From Paraburkholderia sartisoli (GTDB lineage: Bacteria; Pseudomonadota; Gammaproteobacteria; Burkholderiales; Burkholderiaceae), in assembly GCF_900107685.1 (NCBI RefSeq), contig NZ_FNRQ01000001.1, forward strand, positions 124,001-188,000: a DNA stretch of 64,000 nucleotides. The letters are read 5' to 3'. The notes beneath the pieces were generated by a model. It did not search any database, was not told where the DNA came from, and saw only the letters and a list, made by a program, of their open reading frames with translations. The first letter of the stretch is position 1; each line of letters starts with the position of its first letter. Position numbers and translations under genes: made by a program. Below are positions 1 to 11,142 of the stretch, piece by piece.

Positions 1-111
1 GAGCACCGTGTAGTCCTTGCCGGAGACCGGCGCGGCGGGCGAAGCCTCCGCAGCGCCAGCGGCCACGAGGCCGAGCGAGAGAAAGAGAATGCCGAGTAGT
101 TTTTTGATCAT
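1..111 (-). CDS. dsbA: Thiol:disulfide interchange protein DsbA, N-terminal part (cut by window edge)
   Basis: Only the first 37 codons are present. They read MIKKLLGILFLSLGLVAAGA followed by an Ala/Pro-rich stretch and the start of the mature protein. This is a Sec signal peptide: two lysines, a hydrophobic core, small residues before the cut. The thioredoxin-fold body and CXXC site lie outside the window. The call rests on the signal peptide and on position: in Burkholderiaceae the order argS, SPOR-domain gene, dsbA on one strand is familiar, and this gene starts 43 bases after the SPOR gene stops. Its expected role is to introduce disulfide bonds into periplasmic proteins. Any other small exported protein is possible from 37 residues alone. 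Confidence 0.6.
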   Translation of the reverse strand, partial: MIKKLLGILFLSLGLVAAGAAEASPAAPVSGKDYTVL

Positions 112-154
112 GTTGTGTGTTGACCTGTGAAGGCGGAATGACGTTGGCCCGTGG

Positions 155-916
155 TTACTGTCGGGTGAAGCGGATCACGGCGGTGTCCACTCCAGCATCA
201 GACAGCCGCTGGCGTGTTGTGTTCATATCCTCGAATTTCGAGAACGGCCCGATACGTACGCGATAGTACGTGACGCCGCCCGCATCGCGCTGCGTGACCT
301 TCGACTCGAAACCCTGGAAGCCAAGACGCGCGCGCTGCTGCTCGGCGTCGGCGGCTGTCTTGTAGGCGCCGACCTGCAGGAAATAGCCGGTGTTCGCTTC
401 CGCGGCGGAAGGCGTGGAGCCTGGCTTCGCGTTCGCCTCAGCCGGTTTCGGCGCCGACGTCGCGGTGCCCGCGGTTGCGCCCGAAGGTTGCGGCTTCTTG
501 CCAGGCGTCGCGCTGGTGCCGTTGTCGGCCGCGGCCTTCGGCGGCACGGCGACGCCGTTCGCGTTCGAAGGCGGCACCTCGACGATCTGCGGCTCTTCGA
601 GCAGGCCCGACGACTGCGTCTGGTTGGTCGTCTGGCCGGGCGCGGTGTTCGGCGGCGCGGGCTGGGCGGCCTGCGGCACAGGCTGCCCCGGCGTCTTGCC
701 CTGCAGCGGACGGTTCGGATCGTATTGCGGCTGGCTTGCGCCGGCGTCGGATGCGGCGGGCGGCGCGACTTTCGAGACAAATGGCGTGGGCGCGCGCGTG
801 ATATAGAGCGCCACCACCACCGCGATCGCGAGACCTACGATGAGGCCCAGCACGATGCCGAGGAACGTGCCCCCGGACTGCTTTGACTGCTTCGTTGTGC
901 GGCGTGGTTGTGCCAT
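155..916 (-). CDS. SPOR domain-containing membrane protein
   Basis: The protein has about 253 residues. It begins with a basic, Gln/Lys/Ser-rich cytoplasmic stretch, has one transmembrane helix at about residues 18-40, a long Pro/Ala/Thr/Gly-rich linker, and a C-terminal SPOR domain over roughly the last 78 residues (from YFLQVGAYKTAADAEQQRA to the end, with YYRVRIGPF). SPOR domains bind denuded glycan strands of septal peptidoglycan, so an inner-membrane protein acting at the division site is the family expectation. I chose the ATG at 916 over an in-frame GTG at 928 because AGGTGA lies 8 bases before the ATG. It sits between argS and dsbA on the same strand. The disordered linker gives very long spurious open frames on other strands. 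Confidence 0.88.
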   Translation of the reverse strand: MAQPRRTTKQSKQSGGTFLGIVLGLIVGLAIAVVVALYITRAPTPFVSKVAPPAASDAGASQPQYDPNRPLQGKTPGQPVPQAAQPAPPNTAPGQTTNQTQSSGLLEEPQIVEVPPSNANGVAVPPKAAADNGTSATPGKKPQPSGATAGTATSAPKPAEANAKPGSTPSAAEANTGYFLQVGAYKTAADAEQQRARLGFQGFESKVTQRDAGGVTYYRVRIGPFSKFEDMNTTRQRLSDAGVDTAVIRFTRQ

Positions 917-1010
917 CGTCTGAATCACCTGCCAGAGAAATGAGTCTAGAAAAGAGTCTGCAACGACCGTCGATTATAACGACGGCCGCACACAAGTCGC
1001 ACTGCGCCGC

Positions 1011-2801
1011 TTACATCTTTTCGGGCGCTGAAACGCCGATCGTCGCGAGGCCGTTGGCCAGCACCTGGCGCGTCGCGGCGAGAAGCGCCGCGCGCGCGTT
1101 GCGGGCCGCTTCGTCGTCGACCAGCACGCGTTCGGCGCGGTCATTGTAGAACGAGTGAAATTCACCCGCGAGATCGCGCAGGTAGAACGCCACCGCGTGC
1201 GGCGCGAGTTCATTCGCGGCGTGTTCGAGCATGTCCGGGAATTCGGCGATCTTCTGCAGGAGCGCGAGCGAGCGCTCCGTGACGAGCGGCGAAACGTCGG
1301 CCGTCGGCAGGATGGCCTCGTCGGCGTTGTAGCGCGACTTCCATTCGTTCAGCACCGAGCAGATCCGCGCATGCGCGTACTGCACGTAGTACACCGGGTT
1401 TTCGTCGCTCTGCTTCAACGCGAGGTCGACGTCGAACACGAATTCCGTGTCGGCCTTGCGCGAGATCAGGAAGAAGCGCACGGCGTCGCGGCCGCGGCGG
1501 ATCGTCTCTTCGTCGAGCAGGTCCGGCGACACTTCGGTGCCCGGCGTCGCGCCGCCCGACCATTCGATCAGGTCGCGCACCGTCACGTAGCTGCCCGCGC
1601 GCTTCGAGATCTTCACCTCGGCGCCGTCGCGCATCACGGTGACCATCTTGTGCAGGATGTAGTCGGGATAGCCCTTCGGGATGCCGATGCCGAGCCCCTG
1701 CAGGCCGGCGCGCACGCGCGCGATCGTGCCGTGGTGATCCGAGCCCTGCACGTTGATGACCTTCGTGAAGCCGCGTTCCCACTTCGCGACGTGATACGCG
1801 ACGTCCGGCACGAAGTACGTGTACGTGCCGTCGGTCTTGCGCATCACGCGGTCCTTGTCGTCGCCGTCGTCGGTGGTGCGCAGCCACAGCGCGCCCTCCT
1901 GGTCGTACGTCTTGCCGGCGGCGACGAGTGCCTCGACCGTCTTTTCGACGCGACCTTCCTTGTACAGCGACGATTCCAGATAGTACTGGTCGAACTTCAC
2001 GCCGAACGCCTGCAGGTCCATGTCCTGCTCGTGGCGCAGGTACGCCACGGCAAAGCGGCGGATCGCGTCGATATTGTCGATGTCGCCTTCGCCCTTGACC
2101 GGCTCGCCATCGCTCGCGGAAACGGTTTCGCCCGCCAGGTAGTCGCGCGCGATGTCGGCGATGTACTCGCCGTTGTAGGCCGGCTCCGGCCAGCCCGCGT
2201 CGCCCGGCTTCAGGCCGCGGGCACGTGCCTGGGTCGAGGCGGCGAGGGTGGCGATCTGCACGCCGGCGTCGTTGTAGTAGAACTCGCGATGTACCGCATA
2301 GCCCTGCGAAGCGAGCACGTTCGACAGCGCGTCGCCGAGCGCGGCCTGACGGCCATGACCCACGTGCAGCGGTCCGGTCGGGTTCGCCGACACGAATTCG
2401 ACCAGCACCCGCTTGCCGGCTTCGCGCGTCGAGCGGCCGAACGCTTCCTTTTCGGCGAACACGGCGCCGACCACGGCCTGCTTCGAGGTCGCGGCAAGAC
2501 GCAGGTTGATGAAGCCCGGACCCGCCACTTCCGCGCCTTCGACGAGCCCCGCTGCCCGCGGGTGCGCGAGCACGGCGTCGACGATCTGCTGCGCGAGCTG
2601 GCGCGGATTCGCGCGCAGCGGTTTGGCGAGTTGCATGGCGACGTTGCACGCGACGTCGCCGTGCGCGGCGACCTTCGGGCGTTCGAGCGTGATCACCGGC
2701 GCGACGAAGGCGGCTTCGGTCGCGCCCTGAGTCGTCTGGGCGACCTGCTTCACGGCATCGGCGAAGAGGGCTTCGAGGGTTTGTTTATGTGCAGGCAGCA
2801 T
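1011..2801 (-). CDS. argS: Arginyl-tRNA synthetase
   Basis: This is a class I aminoacyl-tRNA synthetase of 596 residues that charges tRNA-Arg with arginine in the cytosol. The HIGH motif appears as HVGH at residues 146-149 within [10 protein letters not shown], and the KMSK loop is KISK ([13 protein letters not shown]) near residue 395. The N-terminal Arg-tRNA-synthetase additional domain and the C-terminal DALR anticodon-binding domain are both present, and the length is normal for the family. The open frame extends 62 codons further upstream, but the start [17 protein letters not shown] at 2801 matches the expected N-terminus. It is followed on the same strand by the SPOR gene after 94 bases. 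Confidence 0.97.
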   Translation of the reverse strand: MLPAHKQTLEALFADAVKQVAQTTQGATEAAFVAPVITLERPKVAAHGDVACNVAMQLAKPLRANPRQLAQQIVDAVLAHPRAAGLVEGAEVAGPGFINLRLAATSKQAVVGAVFAEKEAFGRSTREAGKRVLVEFVSANPTGPLHVGHGRQAALGDALSNVLASQGYAVHREFYYNDAGVQIATLAASTQARARGLKPGDAGWPEPAYNGEYIADIARDYLAGETVSASDGEPVKGEGDIDNIDAIRRFAVAYLRHEQDMDLQAFGVKFDQYYLESSLYKEGRVEKTVEALVAAGKTYDQEGALWLRTTDDGDDKDRVMRKTDGTYTYFVPDVAYHVAKWERGFTKVINVQGSDHHGTIARVRAGLQGLGIGIPKGYPDYILHKMVTVMRDGAEVKISKRAGSYVTVRDLIEWSGGATPGTEVSPDLLDEETIRRGRDAVRFFLISRKADTEFVFDVDLALKQSDENPVYYVQYAHARICSVLNEWKSRYNADEAILPTADVSPLVTERSLALLQKIAEFPDMLEHAANELAPHAVAFYLRDLAGEFHSFYNDRAERVLVDDEAARNARAALLAATRQVLANGLATIGVSAPEKM

Positions 2802-3158
2802 GCGTGTTGCGAGTCCAGTGAGACAGTCCGTGTGTTCGGGCGCGGCGCCGGCCTTGTTCAATGCTTCCGGCCGGTCCGTCGAATGGGGTGGAAAGCGGGC
2901 GCCGTACCGTGGCAGTCGCGGCGGCGGCATCGACATGTCCGGCCATCGCGGCGCGTGACGATGCTGGCAAAGCCCTGTCCTGCGCACCAGTCGGCGCTTT
3001 TCCGTTCAGACGGATTTTAGCAGGTGCTAATATATCCAATGAGATACCCGGCTACAGCCGGGCCCGCCGGCACGCGCGAAAGCGTCTGCGGGACCAGCGC
3101 GGACGCGTTCTGACTGACGCCGCGCGCGCGGATCCAACAAAATGAAAAGGGAAATGTC
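2802..3158. other. Divergent intergenic region argS / DUF1840, no gene
   Basis: These 357 bases separate two divergent genes and must hold both promoters. I see no convincing gene in it. Two small symmetric elements stand out: TCCGT-TCAG-ACGGA at 3001-3014, and TTAGCA-GG-TGCTAA at 3017-3030, the latter within the most AT-rich stretch. The AT-rich block around 3014-3045 is the likely promoter zone for the DUF1840 gene. No -35/-10 pair is clear enough to name. Confidence 0.5.
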
Positions 3159-3485
3159 ATGTTGATTACTTTTAAGTGCCGCTCCTGTCCGGACGTGGTG
3201 ATGCTGGAGAATCTCGCCCAGTATCTGGTCGGTATCGTGGGCAAGCGGCTGGGCGAGCGTGGCGTCATCACGCACGACGAGCTCCCCGGTGCGATCACGA
3301 AACTCGAATCCGCGATTCACACCGACAAGCAGGAGCGCGCCGAGCACGACGGCCACTTCCACGAAGGGGAAGAAGGCCATGAGCACCACGAGATTCCGAT
3401 CGGCCTCGCGCAACGCGCGTTCCCGTTCCTCGACATGCTGCGCGCGGCGCAGAAGGAAAACACAGACGTCCTCTGGGGCGTCTGA
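3159..3485 (+). CDS. DUF1840 domain-containing protein
   Basis: A 108-residue soluble protein beginning MLITFKCRSCPDVVMLENLA, which I recognise as the DUF1840 family, common in Betaproteobacteria and of unknown function. The N-terminus carries a CRSC pair that could bind metal. The middle (about residues 60-80) is rich in His and Glu (HDGHFHEGEEGHEHHE), which also suggests a metal-binding loop. An AGGGAAA ribosome-binding site lies just upstream. The gene stands alone, diverges from argS, and is followed by a strong bidirectional terminator. Function is not known; the metal idea is inference. Confidence 0.85.
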   Translation: MLITFKCRSCPDVVMLENLAQYLVGIVGKRLGERGVITHDELPGAITKLESAIHTDKQERAEHDGHFHEGEEGHEHHEIPIGLAQRAFPFLDMLRAAQKENTDVLWGV

Positions 3486-3557
3486 CAGGGCAGGCAGCGC
3501 GCCAGTGCGCTGATGGCGCGCGACGCCCGCGCGCCTGCCGGTCCTCGCCGGACAAAA

Positions 3558-3588
3558 AAAGAGCCCGCTTGTGTCATGCGGGCTCTTT
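3558..3588. terminator. Bidirectional rho-independent terminator
   Basis: An 11-base stem, AAAGAGCCCGC paired with GCGGGCTCTTT, with an A-run on the left and Ts on the right. It lies between the convergent DUF1840 gene (plus, ending 3485) and the small secreted protein gene (minus, ending 3616) and can serve both. Confidence 0.85.
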
Positions 3589-3615
3589 CATTTGCGGCTG
3601 ATGGATCGCCGCTAC

Positions 3616-3828
3616 TTACTGGCTGGCAGCGTCCGCCGGTGCGGCCATCGGCGCCGAGGCGCCCTTTTTCGTCTTCGCCTTCTTCGGCTTCTTCACGTGC
3701 TTTATCGTGGGCGGCGAGTACGAACTTACCGAACTCGCCTGTGCCGGGGCTGCCGGCTGTTGCGCCAGCGCCACCGAGGCGCTGGAAGCGAGTGAAAGTC
3801 CAGTCAAGATCAGCGTCAGCTTCTTCAT
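3616..3828 (-). CDS. Small secreted protein, Ala/Pro/Lys-rich, unknown function
   Basis: A 70-residue protein with a clear Sec signal peptide (MKKLTLILTGLSLASSASVALA, cut about residue 22). The mature part is a low-complexity Ala/Pro/Ser segment followed by a lysine-rich block (KHVKKPKKAKTKKG) and an Ala-rich tail. No known domain is visible. I chose the ATG at 3828 because GGAG lies 9 bases upstream; an in-frame ATG at 3843 would add five residues. The basic mature protein could bind an acidic surface polymer or nucleic acid, but that is only a guess. It is downstream of metH's end on the opposite side and monocistronic. Confidence 0.65.
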   Translation of the reverse strand: MKKLTLILTGLSLASSASVALAQQPAAPAQASSVSSYSPPTIKHVKKPKKAKTKKGASAPMAAPADAASQ

Positions 3829-3986
3829 GCGATTTTTCTCCATGACGGTTGCAAGTCATTGAACCGACGCGTTTTTGAGCCGCGTCTGGCGGGGTCAGGC
3901 CATCGCAGTCTACAAAGCCGAAAAACGGGCTGCCTGAAATATCCAGCTTATATGCGCAACGATATAGTCCGTTCCGCGCGGGCCGC

Positions 3987-6704
<2,718 letters not shown>

Positions 6705-6795
6705 GTCTTGTGCCTGATTCGGTTGCGTGCTGCGGGTGGTTGCCGCGCCTGATTGCTTGTTGCCGGATTGAAGACGAACGGTGGGCGGTGGCCGT

Positions 6796-7863
6796 TCAGG
6801 CCGCGTCGCGGTATTGCGTCGGCCACTTGCGCGGCTTGATGTCGGCCAGCGCCTTCGCGATCGCGGCGATGTGCTCCGGCGTCGTGCCGCAGCAGCCGCC
6901 CGCGATGTTCACGAGCCCCGCCTGTGCGAATTCCTTCAGCAGCCCCGATGTATCGGCGGGCAGTTCGTCGAAGCCCGTATCGCTCATCGGATTCGGCAGG
7001 CCGGCATTCGGATAGCACGACACGTACGTATCGCAGAGCTTCGCAAGCTCGGCGATGTACGGACGCATCAACGCCGCGCCGAGCGCGCAGTTCAGGCCGA
7101 ACGTGAGCGGCTTCGCGTGACGCAGCGAGTTCCAGAACGCCTCGACCGTCTGGCCGGACAGGATGCGCCCCGAGGCATCGGTCACGGTGCCGGAGATCAT
7201 GACCGGCAGACGCTCGCCGGTGTTCTCGAACAGTTCGTCGAGCGCGAACAGCGCGGCCTTTGCGTTCAGCGTGTCGAAGATCGTTTCGACGAGGAACAGG
7301 TCGACGCCGCCATCCAGCAGCGCCTTCGCCTGTTCGTAATACGCCGTGCGCAGCTCGTCGAACGTGATGTTGCGCGCGCCCGGATCATTTACGTCTGGAG
7401 AAATACTCGCGGTTTTCGGCGTCGGTCCGATGGCGCCCGCGACGAAGCGCGGCTTGTCGGGCGTCGAGTATTTGTCGCAGGCTGCGCGCGCGAGCTTCGC
7501 CGATTCGAGATTCATTTCGATCGCGAGGCTTTCCATGCCGTAGTCGGCCTGCGCGACGCGGGTCGCGCCGAACGTGTTGGTTTCGAGAATGTCGGCGCCT
7601 GCCGCGAGGTACTGCTCGTGAATCTCGCTGATGACCTGTGGCTGCGTGATCGACAGCAACTCGTTGTTGCCCTTGATGTCGCGACCGTAGTCCTTGAAGC
7701 GCTCGCCGCGATAGCCTGCTTCGTCGAGCTTGTAGCGCTGGATCATCGTGCCCATTGCGCCGTCCAGGATCAGGATGCGCGACTTCAGGAGTTCTGGCAG
7801 GGCGGTGCCGCGCGTATAGGCCGCAGTGGAGTCTGGAGCAACGGTTTGGGCAGGCTGGTTCAT
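6796..7863 (-). CDS. metH1: Homocysteine S-methyltransferase subunit of split methionine synthase
   Basis: A 355-residue protein equal to the N-terminal homocysteine-binding barrel of MetH. It has [15 protein letters not shown] near the start, one zinc-binding cysteine in GLNCALGA and the Cys-Cys pair in [10 protein letters not shown] near the C-terminus. These three cysteines bind the zinc that activates the homocysteine thiol. Translation most likely starts at the ATG at 7863; an upstream TTG would add three residues. The partner gene with the folate, B12 and activation modules starts 91 bases downstream, so the two are almost certainly co-transcribed. A free-standing homocysteine methyltransferase using another donor is unlikely given that neighbour. 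The symbol metH1 is my label for the split gene. Confidence 0.93.
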   Translation of the reverse strand: MNQPAQTVAPDSTAAYTRGTALPELLKSRILILDGAMGTMIQRYKLDEAGYRGERFKDYGRDIKGNNELLSITQPQVISEIHEQYLAAGADILETNTFGATRVAQADYGMESLAIEMNLESAKLARAACDKYSTPDKPRFVAGAIGPTPKTASISPDVNDPGARNITFDELRTAYYEQAKALLDGGVDLFLVETIFDTLNAKAALFALDELFENTGERLPVMISGTVTDASGRILSGQTVEAFWNSLRHAKPLTFGLNCALGAALMRPYIAELAKLCDTYVSCYPNAGLPNPMSDTGFDELPADTSGLLKEFAQAGLVNIAGGCCGTTPEHIAAIAKALADIKPRKWPTQYRDAA

Positions 7864-7986
7864 GGCTGGCAAGGCTTGCGCCTGAAAGATGCGGTAAACG
7901 CATCATTGTAGCCGGAGCGGCACGGCTCTGCCCTTCGAGGGACAGAGCCATGCGGTCTGGCACACGTTTGCGCCGCGCCAAAAGAA

Positions 7987-8016
7987 AAACCCCGTCCGGC
8001 ATGCCGGACGGGGTTT
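7987..8016 (-). terminator. Rho-independent terminator after the DUF3567 gene
   Basis: A perfect 14-base stem, AAACCCCGTCCGGC with GCCGGACGGGGTTT, and a two-base loop. Read on the minus strand it ends in a run of Ts (GGGGTTTTTCTTT), so it closes the DUF3567 transcript and insulates metH, whose own promoter should lie in 7864-7986. Confidence 0.85.
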
Positions 8017-8044
8017 CGAGGCGTTGTGTCGCCCGGGCGACGGT

Positions 8045-8302
8045 TCAGTGGAGGATCACCGGTTGATGCATCAGGCTGTCGAACTGGCCGAGGAATTCGT
8101 CTACCTCGTCGAGCGACGGTTCGTCTTCGATCAGTTTCTGTACGTGTTCACGAAAGCGTGCCGCCATTGCACCATCAATGTAGATTTCGCGCTGCATGGT
8201 CTTGTCAACAATCTCGTAGCCACCGGAACGCATGGCGAGATGGCCGTCTTCCGGCGGAAACTCGACAACACAATAGTTGGGGCTGTTATAGATCATCTGC
8301 AT
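8045..8302 (-). CDS. DUF3567 domain-containing protein
   Basis: An 85-residue acidic soluble protein beginning MQMIYNSPNYCVVEFPPEDG. I recognise the DUF3567 family of Betaproteobacteria, function unknown. It has no signal peptide or membrane segment. The ATG at 8302 is chosen because AAGGAG lies 7 bases upstream; the frame stays open 25 codons further but without a site. A possible weak promoter is TTGAAT (minus strand, about 8370) with ATTTAC 17 bases later. The gene is monocistronic, ended by the terminator at 7987-8016. Confidence 0.87.
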   Translation of the reverse strand: MQMIYNSPNYCVVEFPPEDGHLAMRSGGYEIVDKTMQREIYIDGAMAARFREHVQKLIEDEPSLDEVDEFLGQFDSLMHQPVILH

Positions 8303-8819
8303 GGCGACACTCCTTATATTTCCGTTGGCTCCAGGCCGTTCCTGCGCTGTAAATGGAGCATATGGTGTGGAATTCAAGGGGTGGACCCGGAGTAACGCGC
8401 GTGAAAGGTCCGGATCTACAGTTTAGACCCGGGTGGCGAGAAACGTTTCAAGTAACGCAGCAAAACGGTGCGATTGTTTAACCGGTGCAGGATGGGCCGC
8501 CTTCAGCAACGCGAAACGACACCTGGGAATGGCCTTTGCGGTCGCCTGTGTCGTACCCGTATTGCACGCCCGGCAACGATCCGCGCTGGTTGGTCGATGC
8601 GTTTCGCCGCGTCACATACATCGAAATCGCGCGGTGCTTCGCATGCGCATGCGCATTCTTCGGTGTGTATTCGCAACAACACTTCATTGATCTGTTCGAT
8701 AGCGTACGGATGCGCTTTCTGGAAGTCGACCGATCGCGCATGCAACGTGCGTTGCTCGAGGTGCGAGTGAGCCGTCGACGGGAAGTTTCTGAAACGCCGG
8801 GAAAACTTCTCCGCCAGAT
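8303..8819. other. 517-base region without a supported gene
   Basis: Open frames cross this region on both strands (for example plus 8485-9048 and minus 8503-8997), but they run into the DUF3108 gene, have atypical composition (many Cys, Arg, His), no ribosome-binding site and no family resemblance. The stretch 8440-8720 is less GC-rich than its neighbours. Visible elements are an alternating purine-pyrimidine run GCATGCGCATGCGCAT at 8641-8656 and an inverted repeat GAAGTTT / AAACTTC at 8782-8809 just beyond the stop of the DUF3108 gene. The right-most 140 bases before 8302 should hold the DUF3567 promoter. Confidence 0.4.
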
Positions 8820-10022
8820 TCAGGGTTTTTCGATGGCGCCGCCTGGGCCATCCGAAGGCGCGGACGGGTTGGCCGTGTCGTCGCTGTCTGAACCTGGCGT
8901 GGCGGCGCTGCCGCGCCAGCGCAGTTCGATCTGCGTGCCGTTCGGTTCGGTCTGCACGAGTCGCGCGGGCAACCAGCCGAGCGATGGCGCGAGCCATACA
9001 TCGATACGTCGCCGGTCGCCTTCGCGTCGCGGCAGACGCATGAAGTGACGGGCCTCGACGTAGCCGCCCGGTATGCGCACGCTTTCGTCACCAATCGTCT
9101 CGATGGGCCAGATTTCGCCGCTGTCGTTGTCGGCGACATAGAACTCGCGCGTGACGCCCGGTTTGTATGCGGCAGGGTCGCCGCGTACGAGGCTCGCCAG
9201 TTGCATGACCATGCTGAAACGATCCTGCGCGCCATCGGGCAGCGCGAGGGTGGTGGGCGTGCGCGTGAAGGCGATCTGCTTGTCCGCGCGATTGAAAATC
9301 GTCACGTCTTCGGCGCGATGGCCGCGCTTTTCGATGTACTGATCCGGCGCAATGCCGAACGCATCGACATGACCATGACTCGCGTAGGTGAAGATGCCGA
9401 CAAACGGCAACGGTACGGAGACGACCATCTCGTAGGTGTGCCCGTCGCTCGTCCAGTGGATCGTGCCGGGCTGGTTGCGCACACCGTTATAGAACGTGTC
9501 GTATTGCAGGTCGCCCGAAGGCGGCACGGAGAACTTCACGCCCTGCGATGCCCCGGCGTTCCCGATACCCGATGCAGCGCCTGCTGTGGCCGCAGTCGCG
9601 GCTCCGGTTGACGAAGCCGGCGATACGGCCGATGTCGTTTCCGATGTAGCGGAAGCCGGTTCGCTCTCGGCAGCCGGCGCATCTGCTACGGCATGCCTGG
9701 CTTCGGGGCGCGTGATGGTCAGCACATGTTCAGCCGGCTTGCGTGCGGGTGCGCGGTGAGCGGGTGCCGCGGCCGGCGGCGCGGTGTTCGCGGGCGCCTG
9801 CTCGACGCGTTCGGGCTTGAGCAGTGCGACCTGCACGGGCGCATGATCCGGTTCGAGTGGCTGTGAAGCGCTGCGATGACGCTCGACCCATTGCGCGGCG
9901 ATCCAGTGCAGCAGCATCACGACGAGCAGCACGGCGACCCAGCGCAACGCACGCCTGCTCCGGCTCGCGGATGGAGCCGGCGACGTGCGTTCAGAAATGG
10001 AAGCGGTTGCGTGCGACAACAT
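8820..10022 (-). CDS. DUF3108 domain-containing membrane-anchored protein
   Basis: A 400-residue protein with one transmembrane helix at about residues 26-46 (WVAVLLVVMLLHWIAAQWV). A Pro/Ala/Ser-rich linker spans about 70-170. A C-terminal DUF3108 domain of about 220 residues begins near FSVPPSGDLQYDTFYNGVRN. DUF3108 is predicted to be a periplasmic beta-rich fold of unknown function found next to cell-envelope genes. The N-terminal anchor leaves the domain in the periplasm. The IclR regulator gene ends 35 bases upstream on the same strand, so the two may be co-transcribed. The exact start is uncertain; the first in-frame start was used. Confidence 0.8.
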   Translation of the reverse strand: MLSHATASISERTSPAPSASRSRRALRWVAVLLVVMLLHWIAAQWVERHRSASQPLEPDHAPVQVALLKPERVEQAPANTAPPAAAPAHRAPARKPAEHVLTITRPEARHAVADAPAAESEPASATSETTSAVSPASSTGAATAATAGAASGIGNAGASQGVKFSVPPSGDLQYDTFYNGVRNQPGTIHWTSDGHTYEMVVSVPLPFVGIFTYASHGHVDAFGIAPDQYIEKRGHRAEDVTIFNRADKQIAFTRTPTTLALPDGAQDRFSMVMQLASLVRGDPAAYKPGVTREFYVADNDSGEIWPIETIGDESVRIPGGYVEARHFMRLPRREGDRRRIDVWLAPSLGWLPARLVQTEPNGTQIELRWRGSAATPGSDSDDTANPSAPSDGPGGAIEKP

Positions 10023-10057
10023 CGATACGTGCGGGCCCGTGAGCGTTGGTTCGTCGA

Positions 10058-10906
10058 TCAGCGCGCATGCGCGCTGTAGCCCAGTTCATACGACAGTTTC
10101 CCCGCGCATTCGCGCATCGCCGTGTCGACCGTTCCGTTCCAGCGGATATCGAACGCGCCTTCGTGTCCAAGCGCGATCAGGCCCAGCGCGAGATCGCCGG
10201 TCGAGTCGAATACCGGCATGCAGAACGCGTGGATGGTGGGCAGCAACATGCCTTCGACGCGTGCCGCGCCATGTTCACGCACGTCGGCCAGCGCGGCCTC
10301 GACGTCATCGTGCGTGCGCGGCGTGTGTGCCCAGGTCGAACGCCGCGAATCGGCAAGCTCACGCTCGATCATCGCGCCCGTCTTGCTGCGCGGCAGATAC
10401 GCGGCGAACAGCAGACCGGTTGCGGAACCGAGCAGCGGCATCACGTCGCCCAGCTTCAGTGACGCTTTCGCCGGATGACTCGACTCCATCCAGTGTACGA
10501 CGGTCGGCCCCTGGTTGCCCCACACGGCGATACCGACCGTGAAATCGAGCTGGTCGCGCATGTCGGCAAGCGCGATGCGCGCGAGCTTCACGCCATCGAC
10601 GCGCGCCAGTCTCGCGAGACCCAGCTGCAACGCAAAGCCGCCCAGTTCATAGCGCCCCGACAGCGGATCCTGCGCGACGACGCCCAGTCGCAGAAAGCTC
10701 ACCAGGTAGCGATGCGCCTTCGCCGGACTCATGCCGGCGCGCTGCGCGAGGTCGCGCAGCATCATCGCGCGCGGCTCGTCGGTCAGCACCTCGAGCAGGC
10801 GGAACCCGACTTCGATCGACTGGATGCCCGAGCGCAGCTTTTCCTCGCCGGCTTCGTGCGTATCGGTGGCGTCGTCGTCGGTGGAATGCATTGGTCTCGC
10901 AGTCAT
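10058..10906 (-). CDS. IclR family transcriptional regulator
   Basis: About 282 residues. An N-terminal winged helix-turn-helix (about residues 30-90, GIQSIEVGFRLLEVLTDEPR and MSPAKAHRYLVSFLRLGVV) is followed by the IclR effector-binding domain of about 175 residues. IclR proteins bind small organic acids and control catabolic genes, often their divergent neighbour. Here the divergent gene encodes an FAH-family hydrolase, and the intergenic space holds a perfect 9-base inverted repeat (11036-11073), which supports local control, by inference. The start is uncertain: ATG codons at 10906 and 10891 and a GTG at 10975 are all open and none has a strong ribosome site. Confidence 0.88.
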   Translation of the reverse strand: MTARPMHSTDDDATDTHEAGEEKLRSGIQSIEVGFRLLEVLTDEPRAMMLRDLAQRAGMSPAKAHRYLVSFLRLGVVAQDPLSGRYELGGFALQLGLARLARVDGVKLARIALADMRDQLDFTVGIAVWGNQGPTVVHWMESSHPAKASLKLGDVMPLLGSATGLLFAAYLPRSKTGAMIERELADSRRSTWAHTPRTHDDVEAALADVREHGAARVEGMLLPTIHAFCMPVFDSTGDLALGLIALGHEGAFDIRWNGTVDTAMRECAGKLSYELGYSAHAR

Positions 10907-11035
10907 GTGGGATGGAGTGGCGTCTCGCCCGTCACCGGAAGGCACGGGCAGCACGTGCTGCACGCAGGCGGTCACGCGTGAAAACCGGCAACGGACGGTA
11001 GCAGGCTTCCCCCCGATGCGCGCAACGGCAACCCG

Positions 11036-11073
11036 ACGCGTGCGGGCTCATAAGGCTCACGAAACGCACGCGT
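11036..11073. promoter_or_regulatory. Inverted repeat, candidate operator between iclR-type and FAH-type genes
   Basis: ACGCGTGCG at 11036-11044 is repeated as its exact reverse complement CGCACGCGT at 11065-11073, with 20 bases between the arms. It lies directly upstream of a plausible promoter (TTGGGC at 11074-11079, 18 bases, TAGAAT at 11098-11103) for the FAH-family gene. A regulator such as the divergently encoded IclR protein could bind here. The pairing is seen; the function is inferred. Confidence 0.45.
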
Positions 11074-11142
11074 TTGGGCTGCGACGATTCACCATCGTAG
11101 AATAGATTCCTTCCATCGTCATCCACACTGCTGAAATCGCCT

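Noticed and set aside
7864-7986. Cobalamin or SAM riboswitch before metH
   Set aside because: The leader is only about 120 bases and I do not see the conserved B12-box or a SAM-type core, so none is called.
8485-9048. Plus-strand open frame of 187 codons across the 8303-8819 gap
   Set aside because: It runs into the DUF3108 gene on the other strand, its second half is pure shadow, and it lacks a ribosome site.
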